A stretch of DNA of 64,000 nucleotides, from NCBI RefSeq assembly GCF_018687715.1, contig NC_056766.1, forward strand, positions 15,657,501 through 15,721,500, in the 5' to 3' direction. Origin of the DNA: Carya illinoinensis (lineage: Eukaryota; Streptophyta; Magnoliopsida; Fagales; Juglandaceae). Positions 47,445-59,560 of this stretch are shown here, one piece after another (position 1 is the stretch's first letter; each line of letters begins with the position of its first letter). The position numbers were made by a program, and so were the translations under genes. The notes below the pieces were generated by a model. The model saw only the letters and a list, made by a program, of their open reading frames with translations. It did not search any database and had not been told where the DNA came from.

Positions 47445-47804
47445 CTACTTTTATTTCGTTAGAGGAATGTGGGAGGTTTGTGTACGTGACAATACACACA
47501 AGAGAAACCCACATGCAATATTTTTGTGCCGAGAAGTGGATTCTGTTCCACCAAATGAAAACCAGCCGTCCTTAAAACGGTTTTCGATTTTTTTTTTTTT
47601 TTGTGAATTACGACTTGTTTGGATGCTCAACTAAGTCTGTCTTCGACCCGTTACATTGTTAGATTAACTGCTCTACTCGCAACACTATGAACATGATATA
47701 ACATCATATTTAATACATTATGTTACCCGTTTATTATATTTTCTGAAATCGTCTATCTTTATTTTTTAAAACTAACAAATATAATAGTACTTAACTGTAT
47801 TTTT

Positions 47805-48008
47805 TTTAGTTTTTTAATAGTAGTATATTAACCTCAGAAAAAAAAAACAAAGCTCGTGGCCGGAGCAAAACATGTGATCACTTAAATAAGATGGCCTGGG
47901 GCATATGAAAAGTCTTATGGTTTTTTGTGGCGTTGGTTCAGTATTTTTTTTTTTAGTTATTTACTTTTTTTTAAAATAATAATAATTAAGCCTTAGATTT
48001 GATAAATT
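47805..48008. repeat. Direct repeat, copy 1 of 2
   Basis: About 200 bp, nearly identical to 49981-50190, including AGCTCGTGGCCGGAGCAAAA and AAGATGGCCTGGGGCATATG. The main differences are in A-runs. Origin unknown; no coding frame. Confidence 0.85.
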
Positions 48009-49872
48009 CAATACGTTTGACACAGACAAAGCCAAAAATACTACTTCAGTATTTTATATTTTAATTGGGTTTTTTTATTAGTTAATTAATTAATTTCGGA
48101 ATCACAAAATGTAAAATTGGAATTCAGTGCAAACAGGCGAGACCCACCGATATTAATAAATAATTATTCTCTAAATTATTGCCTGGTCGCCGGCCCCGGC
48201 GTCGGCCCCCTTTTTTTTTTCATAGGCTCCAAAAACATGCGAGAATAGCATATCATTATTCCAACCCACGCAACATATTCCATGCACAATTGCACACGCA
48301 TATCCACGTCCCTGTGAAATATTGTGGAGACTTTTGAGTCTTTCTGTTGACTTTTTGGCATGGTGAGGCATCTAAGAAAATGTTTGCTCGTGGATAGAGG
48401 TGATGTCGATTAGCCCCACTTTGCACTGTGTAATTAACAATAGATAATATTATGAGGGAGCCTTTCTTTTCTAATGAAGTCTCTCATATCGCTCTCAATA
48501 GTATTTCGGTAGGGTCCGGCATGCATGTGCATTTTTGTTGTGAAAAAAAAGTTCAAACCCTACTGTTTAAGTTCAACAAGATATTTAGTAACACAAAATA
48601 ATAAATTATTTTGTTATATTTTGAGATTATTATATTATAGATATGTGATTATTATAGATTATACATATGGAATTTTTATTTATATATGAGATTTTGTCAT
48701 CTATATACATATAAAATTATTATATTATAGATTATTAGATTATGAATATGAAAATAAATATGATTATCGCAAGTTATCGAACATTAGAAAAAAAATTAAA
48801 AATTAAAAAATAATAATATTTTATTATTATAGAGAATGTGATGGTTAATTTAATATAAATTTTAAGAGTTAAGTGATTAGCTAAAAAATAAAAAATTACA
48901 TATTTTTCAAATTTTAAAAATTAAAATAGTCAATCTAATGCGAACGCTTTGAGAACTTAGAAGATAATCCAGCTACCGTTTTGAATTTGGTTCGTAAATT
49001 AAGCCAGCACGTGAAAATGCTTTGAAAGCTCCTTCAAGTTGTTGACACATCTAATAATTATCAGCACCTCTATGTGTCGAATGATACATGCACGTTGGCA
49101 GGGAAGATGTAAGAGAGGGAGAATATGCCAAATCATGTACCGGAATCAATAACATGTGTACATAAGATGGAAGAGTTTATTTAATTATTGAATAAAGTTA
49201 GTATGTCGATCATTTTATCTCTTTATTTCGACTGCTTACGTATTTAATTCTTTTTAATTTATGGTGCAGGTGGGGTGTCGTGCATTGAATCCAAAAGCAA
49301 TCCTGCAACAAACGATTCGGTTCCAAAGATCAAATCAGGTACTGATTTTTCATGGTTTTTATTAGGATCTGATTATATTAGAAGAAAAAGATTTGAACCA
49401 TAGTAAGTTGATAATCAAGAACTAACTGTTATTTTGTTCTTTGAATGAACATAGGTCTTTGTCTCCTCAAAACCAAATCCGATCGAGAGCTCTTAGATGT
49501 GTCGGTAGGAGGGAGCTTTCGAGAAAGGGACTTAGCACCAACTTTCCCTGTAAACTTTTTTATTCGATAGAGATTAGATGAGCATCATGAAAGTTTTAAA
49601 AAATTCACGTAATGGGTTTTCAACTATTCAAACGATGACTTCTCCATTGTTCTTATCCGATTCCACCTGTACCGCCAAGAAATAGAATAGTTTTATTCAC
49701 CATTAATAAGGATCCTTGACGTTTATCCGCTAATTTTCGTTTTGAATTGTGTTAATTTCGTGTTGAGAATTTGTAAATTTGAATTCAAAGCTGTCGATCA
49801 TTATATAATTCAATTATTTATGGGCTCCATCGTTACAAACGCCCAAAATTATCGAATGTAGATTAGCACAAA

Positions 49873-49900
49873 CACTACAAGAAATATGTTATTTAGCCAC
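49873..49900 (+). mobile_element. CACTA-type transposon terminus
   Basis: CACTACAAGAAATATG matches the CACTA-superfamily (En/Spm-like) terminal sequence and is followed by TAGCCACGATTT, a usual subterminal phrase. A matching far end was not found, so this is either a truncated element or one whose other end has decayed. Confidence 0.5.
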
Positions 49901-49980
49901 GATTTTCCTCCCCATGACAACCGCTGGTGGGAAATAGATGGCTTATGCCACAACAAGTCAACAACGAAATGGATATTTTG

Positions 49981-50190
49981 TTTAGTTTTTTAATAGTAGT
50001 ATATTTCCTTCAGAAAAAAATAAATAAATAAAGCTCGTGGCCGGAGCAAAACATGTGATCACTTAAATAAGATGGCCTGGGGCATATGAAAAGTCTTATG
50101 GCTTTTTGTGGCGTTGGTTCAGTATTTATTTTTTTAGTTATTTACTTTTTTTTTAAAATAATAATAATTAAGTCTTAGATTTGATAAATT
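49981..50190. repeat. Direct repeat, copy 2 of 2
   Basis: Copy of 47805-48008 lying about 2.2 kb away in the same orientation, about 110 bp downstream of the CACTA-like end. It may be an internal part of a transposon inserted twice, or the result of a segmental duplication. Confidence 0.85.
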
Positions 50191-50596
50191 ATGATCAAAC
50201 CCACCTAACTTGTATTGAAAGCCAATCATCTCCACGTATCAATTGTCAAAAAGTTATCCATCCATGACTACTTTTCCAAACGAAACTAAGAAATTGAGAA
50301 ATGCTATTTTTTTTTTTTAATTTTTCATCTCGAATCATATCAACTAATAATTGATCATGTATTGTATTTTAAGGGATATATAAATATTATAAGTTAATTA
50401 CTTAACGATTAATAGGCTTCTAAAAATATATACATCATATATATAAATCAGTATGTTTGGAGATGACATATGTATATAATGGAAGATGGAACTTAATAAA
50501 TAATTGGGCTTATATATATGTTTAACTATATGCCATTAATTATATTAGATTACCAAATTAGTTCTTTTCATTCTTTATTACTTCTTACTTATAAAT

Positions 50597-50864
50597 AGTT
50601 GCTTCAGTATACTGAATGAGATGTACTTATTTCTTTTGTTTTTTATTTTAAGACATTTTAAACTTTTGCCATTTATTGTAGTAATAACATAATTGAAGAT
50701 GAACTGATGACTACTGCATAATATGCATGGAATTGTACCTGCAGTGTACTAAAATGAAGTAATTTGCTATGTTATATGTAATCAACACATTTTCTAATCA
50801 ATTTGTGCTATTATCTGCTTCTACAAATTATTGATATGTTTTAGTGCTCCCAGAATAGCAAAAA
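50597..50864. repeat. Right copy of a 265-bp inverted duplication
   Basis: Reverse-complement match to 45386-45652, about 5 kb apart. The two copies could pair as a long stem. The unit has no recognised domain. Confidence 0.85.
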
Positions 50865-51117
50865 ATTCATTTTAGCAGATGAAACAATAAACTTCATTTT
50901 AGTCTCACATGCAACAATAAAAGGAAGCTCAAGGGTGCCAAATTACATGGATGAAAAAGAATCGAGCTAAATGATTTTTTCCGCCGAAATGATGTCAGGG
51001 ATTACGTATATTAAAATTTTTTTTATCAATAGTGATAGTGCACTGGATAACTGATATTAGACGTGTGGATTTGAATTGTCATTGGAAAGTAGATGACAAA
51101 TCCTTATTCAATGTTGG

Positions 51118-51419
51118 TCCCGCCTTGTCCTCCGTAATCAAAGCAAACATATCTTCCTTCTTGTGGGTTGCTTACTTTTTTTTATTATTTTATATTATTA
51201 TATATTTTTTTAAATTGTTAGGGCTAATTTGGACTATTTTAAAGGGAGAATGGACAAAACAGAAATAGTCCCGCCTTGTCCTCCGTAATCAAAGCAAACA
51301 TATCTTCCTTCTTGTGGGTTCCTTACTTTTTTTTATTATTTTATATTATTATATATTTTTTTAAATTGTTAGGGCTAATTTGGACTATTTTAAAGGGAGA
51401 ATGGCCAAAACAGAAATAA
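51118..51419. repeat. 151-bp tandem duplication
   Basis: Units begin TCCCGCCTTGTCCTCCG at 51118 and 51269 and differ by only a few bases (for example GTTGCTTAC / GTTCCTTAC and ATGGACAAAA / ATGGCCAAAA). Just after it, 51398-51530 (AAACAGAAATAAAAACAAAC ... CAAGCTATTGGCACTTATTA) is a repeat shared with 54522-54656. Confidence 0.9.
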
Positions 51420-52521
51420 AAACAAACTCCCCGTAATTTTGGAATAAAGTTAAGGGTAAAATTAGAAATAAAAATATTAGACGAAAATACTGTAGCTCAA
51501 GCTATTGGCACTTATTAATATTAAGAAAAGATATTATATGGAAACAAAGTCCTAAAGTGACGAAGGGTTAGTTGAATGGCAGTGGGCACGTGAGTACTTG
51601 GTTCCCATAATGGGTATCATAAACTAAATCAAGTCTTGAACCCCATCATCTATCGATAATCGAGTTGGCATGCATGGAGATTCTCCAGTGTTATTCACGT
51701 GTGATCGCTCTATTTATTTTGTATAATTTTTTATAATTAGCATCTAATCAACTACTATATATATCATTTACATCAGTGTCTCTTTATTTCGTACTCCTCC
51801 ATGTGCATTTTTCTTCATTTATATACCTTTTTTTTTTGGGTAAATGATGCATGCATTGACCAAGTCAAGCTAGATGGATGCACTTCAACAACTACCCTTA
51901 TAATTATGTATCTCAATACCGGCTATTTTCTCTAGGTAGCTGCTGCATGATGATGGCGATGGATTTGTTTTCAGAAGCTAGCATGCAGGGGATGATCCTG
52001 ATTATATATCATAATCAACCAAATAGAATAATGAAAATGTAAGGCTAGCTGGCTTACTAAAATCACATTAATATAGTATATAAAAAATACGTAAAAATAA
52101 CTACACATAAAAATTTTAGTAATATATTATATTCTTTTTATATTCATTTTTCAAGAGTGATTGGGTTGATATGATCAAAACTCATATAGATTTGGTGAAC
52201 AAGGTATTATTCATGGTGGAGGTAACTTTGGTGCAAAATAAAGGAAGGGAAGGGAATCGATCTTCTTTTTTATAAGTTATTCATTTCGATCAATAACCAT
52301 GTATTATCTTTGTGATCCACGATAATCTCTACATTAAATAAAGTTATCAAAAGATCTCCCGACAAAATATAAAGCATGAAACTAATCATGCCACTAACCT
52401 TGTCTTTAGAAGAAGAAGTTAAAGAGGTGCATTATTTTCCAATTTTTTAAAATAATGCATGTTGACGTTCTATTATCTCTTCTATTTTTTTTAAAAAAAA
52501 GTATTTATTTATAAAAAAATC

Positions 52522-52635
52522 TAAATTCACAAATTGATATAATTTTATATAATACGTTAGATCTATTTTATAATAAAAATAATTTTATAATCTAATCCGC
52601 CTCATAAAAGTACGTTGAATTTACATTTGTGAGAT
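52522..52635. repeat. MITE-like repeat, related to 36141-36247
   Basis: Shares TTAGATCTATTTTATAATAA, TATAATCTAA and flanking GGCTAAAGTATT with the copy at 36141. AT-rich and non-coding. Confidence 0.5.
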
Positions 52636-53671
52636 TTGTTGCGGCTAAAGTATTCATAGTTTTTAAGATAAATGATAGTTGTAGTTTTGAGTGTGTAAAT
52701 GCCGTACAATTATTTTAAAAAAATGAATAAATATGAGATCTATATAAAAAAAATTATTTTTTTAATAATAGATCATAATCTTTTTCAAAACGATTATACG
52801 AGAATTTCACGAATGCACACAGGATTGCTCGATTTTTGAATAATTTTTGAAACAATGATTCAATCTGCTGTAGGTATCTTATCACCATCATTGAGAAAGT
52901 GAAAAGAATGAAAATGGAGTCACGGTTGTTTTCTTTGTGAAAAGCATCTGCCTTTAACAATAAATGATCCAAATCTATTGTGTGAAAAGAAGATGATAGA
53001 ATAATTAACGCTTGGCAACAAAGTTAAATGAATTAGAAAGTCAAACAAATTGATGGATGAATTTAAAATTGCTGAGTTAATTATTATTAAAATAATTGTT
53101 TTCAAAGGAGTAGTTAGAATACATTGTTTTCTAAGACAGCAGCAGCTTACGTAAGAGGCTGATATGTACGTGTTAAAATCTGCCTCTTTCATTAATCCCA
53201 ATGTTTCAATAATTGATAGGCCTCTGGTGTTTGCCTGTTTGGTAACTGCATCAACGCTTTCTCTGCTATTTTGTTGTCACTCTATGCGATATAGAAGATA
53301 TAATTTACGTATCGATTTAAAAATAAAATAACTATTTAATATTATTTTATAAAAAAATACTGATTTAAAATATAATTATATATAGATCATTTTCTGATAT
53401 ATGTATATTATATCAGTTTATAAGTTGTTTATTGTACTTATTATCTTTTACAATTAAGTAATAGTTTTATTTCCTAAATTGTAAGTGATTGTGAGTATTA
53501 TTAATAAGGAATACTACTTATAACTCTAATTTTTATTATCTTTTTATTATTTTATAATATGATATTAAATAATTGAATATTATTTATTATATTTTTATTA
53601 TAAATTTATCATCTAATATTTCATCGCATTAAAAAAAAGACCACTAAATAATTTTTTTATTATTAAATGAT

Positions 53672-54226
53672 CTGGCCCGCAGCTTTGAGAACGGAGATCG
53701 GATCCGAATTAAAATAACCGACTCCGACCACCAAAGATGGGAGATCCCTCAAACCATCATCCCCCGCGAAACCCACTTTCCACACCTTCTCCTTCCCGAA
53801 AACCATACTCCGAAGAGGTCGTCACCGCCGAAAAGCAGTGTCGTCCTCTCCGACCCAACCTCCGACCTTATCTTCACTCTCTACAACACCACCCCGTTCG
53901 GCTTCTCCATCGTTCGGAGATCATCCGGCGACTCCATCTTCAACGCCTCCCCGACTCCAGACTCTTCCACCTTCCTCGTTTTCAAGGACCAGTACATTCA
54001 GCTATCTTCCTCGCTCCCCAAAGCAAGGTCCTCTCTCTATGGCCTGGGCGAGCACACCAAGAGCTCCTTCAAGCTTCAGGCCTCCAACGGGGCGCAGACG
54101 CTCACTCTGTGGAACGCCGACATTGCCAGCGCCAATCTCGACCTCAATCTTTACGGTTCCCACCCTTTCTATGCTATTTTGCAGAGGGAGTGGATCTTGA
54201 AGATTTGGAGAGAGCTGGGTTCGTGA
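53672..54226 (+). pseudogene. Truncated GH31 alpha-glucosidase fragment
   Basis: One frame stays open from 53672 to a TGA at 54224. It reads the N-terminal beta-sandwich region of plant GH31 alpha-glucosidase/alpha-xylosidase: [85 protein letters not shown] and LYGSHPFY. Homology stops abruptly after HPFY (about 54175); what follows is unrelated and soon ends. The signal peptide and the whole catalytic TIM barrel, including the nucleophile Asp, are missing, so it cannot hydrolyse alpha-glucosides. An ATG ORF at 53737-54291 lies in another frame and is only a shadow. The fragment is GC-rich (codon third positions mostly C or G), unlike its surroundings, which suggests a recent gene-fragment insertion or duplication. 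Confidence 0.85.
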
Positions 54227-55729
54227 GCTTCAGAGAGAGAGAGATTCAGCAAGAAAAAAATAGAAAGAAAAAAGTAAGCAAAAAGATATAGAGTTGAAAT
54301 TACCACGATCTTCAAGCTAATCGGAGTGATATTTTTCTTCTTCTGCAAACAAAAATCACAGATCATCAAATTCATAAACAAAATAATAAATAAATTCAAA
54401 AACGGAGAGAGAGAGAATAGAGGATGAGTCTGAGTTTAGAGAGAGAACTTGAGAGGAATACGAAGACGAGAATGAAAGATTTGTGTGGTCTGAAATTCTT
54501 TTAAATGACACAATCTCACTAAAGACCAAAACAGAAATAAAAGCAAACTGTGCCTAATTTTGGAATAAAGTTAAGGGCAAAATTGAAAATAAAAATGTTA
54601 GACGAAAGTTCTGTAGCTCAAGCTATTGGCACTTATTAATATTAAGATAATTACTAGACAAGATGGGGTTGGTCGAATTAGGCGTCAAACATTGGGTGCC
54701 AAGTCAAATGCAAAAAGTGTTTTGGTAGGATTTATGGATGGAGTTTCCATGCATATTAAAATATAGAATGGTTGACTCGGCTATAAAAATATAATTTTGT
54801 TCCTCATTTTTCAATTTATCTACAAAATGGTCATTGCTTAAATGTTTAACTTAATTTTGAACTAGAATTACGATTGTGGTCAGAATATTAGAATCCAACC
54901 AGAATTGATCAAAATTGGTCAGAATAGCTAGAATCTAACCTGAAACAAAACAAGTGCTTATCCCATGCCGAAAACTGTTCTAACATGAAAAATTCCAATC
55001 ATTCCAATCTAAACGGAAGGGTTTTTAAAACTATAGTTTGTATCTTTTTAGTTTCTTGAATCTAAGAGCAAGATATGGCATGCAATAACGTCACATGATC
55101 TGATGGTAGGATCCGTAAAAACCAATGTATAGTTTTTGAAGGAAGAAAGAGGCTTTAAGAAGTGATACTGGGGTGTAAGAAACACAGAAAAAAAAGGTTG
55201 AAGCCATTTTTTTCATCATTGTACGTATGGCGAGAAAATATTAAGATAGTGCTACTGAGATTATTAGAATTTTACAAAAGAGAGATGTTATTTTTTAAAA
55301 AGCTTTGGACTCAATAACTTGTGCAGAGTTAATTCGAACTATATGACGATTAATCCTAGAAGAGATAAGTCAAGAAGAAGTCGGCTGCACCGGTTCAACT
55401 GAAATTTTATATACCGTCGAGGGGCTTAGATCTCTTTAAAAAGAATGAGATTTCCGTGTCTTATTTCAAGTTGGTTTTATTTGAATTTTTCATTTCATTG
55501 TAATTTTTTAATATATTATTGTGTATTTCACTAACAAACTGTCCAACTATTTTCATTCTCGAAAGTTTGTCTGGGTAGTAGTTCACTTGAACAATAATGT
55601 TTTGGATCTTTATGTCTTAAAAAAAACACCTTGCTTTCTTATTAACATATAGGAATTTGTAGACCAAAGTCCTCGGAGTCGATTTGTGGGCCAAAAGAAT
55701 ATGGCGTATTGGAAGTTTGAAAGCTGTAT
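54227..55729. other. Intergenic DNA
   Basis: 54522-54656 is a copy of the repeat at 51398-51530 (AATTTTGGAATAAAGTTAAG, CTGTAGCTCAAGCTATTGGC). A GAGAGAGA run lies at 54405-54415. The remainder is AT-rich and shows no gene. Confidence 0.5.
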
Positions 55730-58491
55730 ATATACAAGAAATCAGGTCTTTTGCAGCGCTTAAAATCGTTGCTAAAAGGTATATAAATTGCTGCATCTAC
55801 TCATTTTCAGCGCTTATAAATTTCTTGCACTATCGCAGCTATTATAGCGTCTTTTTTGCCCGAAGCAGCGAAAAAAAAAACTCGCTGTTTTAAATACTTT
55901 TAGCAGTGATTTTTTTCCTTGCTAACTCTGCAAATATCGCTGTAACTAACCGCAAGCCCATAAAGATATATCGCTGATAAATCTAATTTCCAGCAATCCA
56001 AATCCTTGTAAATACTCTGAAAATCGCTGCAATTGAACCAGTATATGCAGCGATTTTCTTAAAAATTATTGCAAATGTCTCTTTCCAGCGTTACCTTGAT
56101 GCTGAAAATGCCACGAAAAATGCTGTTTCTTACATCACTGCTGAACCCAAAACATTGGAGTAAATACATCCCACCTTATATTATAAGTTACGCAATAAAC
56201 AATGGAAATATTCCTTGTGCTATGGTTTTAATCTACTGCAAATTGCCTCAAACATCAAAAATCTTAGAAGTGCCAGACTCTAACATAAATATCCAAAAAC
56301 AGCGCTATTAGATAGGATAATACCTTATCAATGTATGGCCACATATCAGAACTTGTATTTCCAGGTTTAGTCTACCTGCACAATTATGCAAATGATCAAC
56401 CACCATTGAAATTTCGCCACTTTTAAGATTAGCCACATAAAGTTTAGTGCAAAAAGTTCTAACATGTGTGCTATGGTAGCTCTAACATATGAAATTCCAG
56501 CAGTACATAACCCAAGCCTGACAGTGTTCCAATGCAGCATATTTGTATACAAGTTACCCACCATAATTTGTTTGAGTCCACAAGAGGCAGAAAAAAGTCA
56601 CCATATTGGTGGGCTAATATAATATGAAAAGAAACATATAGAAATTCATCTAATTAGAAATTGTCTCCATCAAAAATTGCATACTAAATTCTCCATTTTG
56701 ATGTTCTGGTTGGTCTTTTTCCTATGTGCATACATAACAAAAAATCCCTTAGGTTAAGCCTACCTAAGGGCTATTAAACAAAAAACCCATTTTACAACTT
56801 ATAAAATTTGTGTATATCAGTTTGCTAAGTACGCAAAAATTGCTAATAAGTAAATATATTTAGAAGTGTCAATCTCTATAGGGTTGCAAGTAAATTTTTC
56901 CACTTTGATAAATAATCTCAAGTCATACATGTTATTAGATCTGTATTTTTCAAGTTTGGCTTCAGCTGCCTTGGCTTTCAAGCCTTATAACTCTTCCTGC
57001 TCCAATCTCCTCTTAGTACACGCCAAGCAAGTTAGTCATGTATGCATTTTTGGTGCCACACAAGTACATTACAATTGACAAAGAATAAATACTAGAACAT
57101 AAAGAAACAAGTACAGGTGGCAGCAGTTGTCAGCTATATATGTTGCCAGCACTCCATTTCACATATCCATAACCCTCAAAAAATAATACTACTTATATCC
57201 CAAGTCTTCCGTTGCCTTATTGTTCTGATCTATTTTTCAAGTACTCTTAGATAATAATATTTACCTGCTCTTATAAAGAATGGCATCCATGCTTCTGAAT
57301 CTTTTTCCTTAGAGTTCATCATCCATATAACATATATGATCAAAAAAGTAAAGTTTGAAGCTAGCCACTATTCCTTAGCGTTACTTCTTTTAATTATTCA
57401 ATATTGCAGCTTTTCTCGTTTGCCGACTTGTTCAAAGGTTTGTATGATGACTCTATCTCGTCTGCTAAGCAATTCTACACATCATCTGGTCATTCGGTTA
57501 GTCAAATAATCCTTTAATAGAATTTTTTATTTCTTTTTTTATCACCATTGATCTACGACCTTCTTGGTTTAGTATATTCTAAATGATCAGTTTCGCTATA
57601 TATATTTTGATGAAGGATGAGTTATTGTGGGCAGCTACCTGGCTGTTTCAAGCAACCAATGCTGAGTACTACCTGAAATATGTAGTGGACAATGCTTTGT
57701 ACTTCTGTGGATGTGGATGGGCAGTCAAAGAATTTTCATGGGATAATAAATATGCTGGTTTGCAAATCCTTCTTTCAAACACAGAGCATACAATCCATTA
57801 CCTTCATGCATTTTAGAGCTAAAATTAAAATGTTCTCTTTCAAAACCAATATTTTTTAGTCCTTCAGCTTCCCAAACGGAGACAATAACCAAATAGCATG
57901 GAAGGCAGTTTCTTACACTAGAACTTACGATTGGGTCACCAAAATTGTTTCTTTGAATATGGTGAACCCAAAACGCGAATGGGAGAAACGCGACAGTGGC
58001 TAGAGGTGGAGGAGCTCAAGCCACTCTCGAACGCGATAGATTTATTTTCGGTTGGGTGGATTGAGCTACGATATTGTTGGTGGGAATGTATCGAAGACTC
58101 GAAGTGCAGAAGGTTGGGGAAATCGGTCGGAGTGAGCAAACATGGGGAAAAAAAAAAGTTGGGGGGAAATTAAAGTGAAATCGGTGTTTGGCGTGTCAGT
58201 CACAGTTGTAGTGAAGATTAGTGCGCTGCTTAAACTTAATTCTACCCCCGACGGCAAAAGTCGTTGTATTAACACAGAAAATCGCTGTAATTTTCGGTAG
58301 TGAACAGTAATACTTTTAAGCAGCAAAAAATTTCGCTGCAATAATTCAAAAATCGCTGCAAAAAATTTTAAAAGAAAATTACTTTTTTAAAAACCTGCAG
58401 TGTACTGAAATCGCTACTTTTGGAATTCTATTTCAGCGATTTTATTTGCAACAACAATAAATTCGTTGGAAAAGACCCGATTTCTTGTAGT
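55730..58491. mobile_element. CACTA-type element (Pack-CACTA) carrying GH9 exons
   Basis: The right end is a textbook CACTA terminus (complement reads CACTACAAGAAATCGGGTC). The left end is a decayed version (ATATACAAGAAATCAGGTC). Both subterminal regions (about 55747-56100 and 58255-58470) are packed with variants of AATCGCTGCAA in both orientations, the usual transposase-binding repeats of this superfamily. No transposase is encoded. Between them lie three exons of a host gene (next entry). The 3-bp flanks TAT / AAT do not match perfectly. Confidence 0.8.
56940..57780 (+). pseudogene. Captured GH9 endo-1,4-beta-glucanase exons
   Basis: Three consecutive exon pieces with preserved GT-AG borders. 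The first, about 56955-57030, contains LASAALAFKPYNSS and LLLVHAKQ. The second, 57410-57496 (29 codons), has FADLFKGLYDDSISSAKQFY. The third, 57616 to about 57780, has DELLWAATWLFQATNAEYYL, GWAVKEF and SWDNKYAGLQILL. These are contiguous in plant GH9 cellulases (endoglucanases), which act on cell-wall glucans. The N-terminal and C-terminal parts, including the catalytic Asp/Glu region, are absent. The third exon runs into unrelated sequence rather than a splice donor. The introns (57031-57409 and 57497-57615) are retained, so the capture was from genomic DNA, not RNA. The GH9 subclass is not resolved. Confidence 0.85.
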
Positions 58492-58771
58492 GAATTAGCT
58501 GATTGAAGTTTAAACAAACCCTTTCTTTAGACGTTAGATGAAGTAGTCCTTAATTAGTACCATGCATGCATGGCACCTGTCATCAATGGCCTTCGACCAA
58601 ACTAATTAACATTGAGCCAAGTTCTCATTTTGAGAGATTCGACTCTCGCTTGTCTATTTAATTGCAGAGAGAAGGAAAAAAGTACCATGAATTAACCTAG
58701 CTAGCATTAAAACAATGATGTGATAAAAAGACCCATATATCAGCTCCTCTCTCCCAAAGCTTTTGAAACTC

Positions 58772-58845
58772 AGATCTCCGGCCGGCCTTCTGCAAAATGT
58801 TATGATCTAGATCATAACATTTTGCAGAAGGCCGGCCGGAGATCT
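58772..58845. repeat. 74-bp perfect palindrome
   Basis: Two 37-bp arms meet without a loop between 58808 and 58809. The arms carry AGATCTCCGGCCGGCC and TTCTGCAAAATGTTATGATC. Every base pairs. The GC-rich GGCCGGCC cores stand out from the AT-rich surroundings. Just right of it, TCTCTCCGCGCACAACAT recurs at about 59196 as TCTCTCCGCGCGCAACAT. Confidence 0.95.
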
Positions 58846-59560
58846 CTCCGCGCACAACATTAAAACCATGTGCAGAGAGAGAAAGCATCCCAGATAACCT
58901 ATTTCAGCATTAGATAAATACTTGTGAAACAGAAGTTTTTCCTGGTGAGAAGGTATATGTATTTTGTTGTTCTTCACATTCCTTAAAACCTGCTCTTAGC
59001 TTGCTGAATTTATGACCATACAGATATATATATATATATATATATTATAACACAGCTTGGATAAAATTTATACAGGCCAGTTTGTGGTTATCTAGCTGGG
59101 ATGTTCTGTCATACTTAATACTTCTGTAGGCTGTACTATATATATACATACTACACATTAATAAGCATTATATGTATGCCAGATTTATGGAAGGTCTCTC
59201 CGCGCGCAACATAGTAAGCAACCAAGGTTTGACTCTAACTATGTATCTTTGTAGTAAACATGAGCCTGGATGGTTAATTATATATACACACACACCATAC
59301 ATGAGTACCCAACCATATAACATGATAAAGAGAACATTTCTACATATATAGTTTATATTATCATTCTGCAGGCTGATAATTTGGGCCAATATTGGATAAT
59401 GCAGAATTTCATAACTCATGTGGAGTTTGGATGCAGACAGCAAACAGCAGACCAGCATAAAAGATTTAATGCATGCTCATATACTGCAGAGTGAAAAGGG
59501 GCATTTCGTGACCTACCCATTAAAAGCCATAGGTTTCATGGCGGATCGAGACAACAACCA
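58846..59560. other. AT-rich spacer before the LTR retrotransposon
   Basis: Contains a TA microsatellite (59024-59044) and a CA run near 59286. No gene is recognised; the minus-strand frame at 59168-59458 has no domain. Confidence 0.5.

Larger units (their letters stand above)
46788..53671. other. Repeat-rich region without a supported gene
   Basis: It contains a MITE (47276-47444), direct repeats (47805-48008 and 49981-50190), a CACTA-like end (49873), the right copy of an inverted duplication (50597-50864), a 151-bp tandem duplication (51118-51419) and a MITE-like repeat (52522-52635). Exon-like open segments at 49270-49338 and 49455-49569 have GT/AG borders, but I could not link them to a family. 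The rest is AT-rich with nothing recognisable. Confidence 0.5.

Noticed and set aside
49270..49569. Two-exon gene with good GT/AG borders (49270-49338, 49455-49569)
   Set aside because: Two frames are open in the first piece, neither product matches a family I know, and there is no promoter or further exon; too weak to call.
53737..54291. 184-residue ATG-started ORF over the alpha-glucosidase fragment
   Set aside because: The GH31 homology is in a different, overlapping frame; this one is a shadow caused by low stop density in GC-rich sequence.
58697..58888. 63-residue minus-strand ORF across the palindrome
   Set aside because: It is open only because the palindrome lacks stops; the product is meaningless and repeats its own reverse complement.
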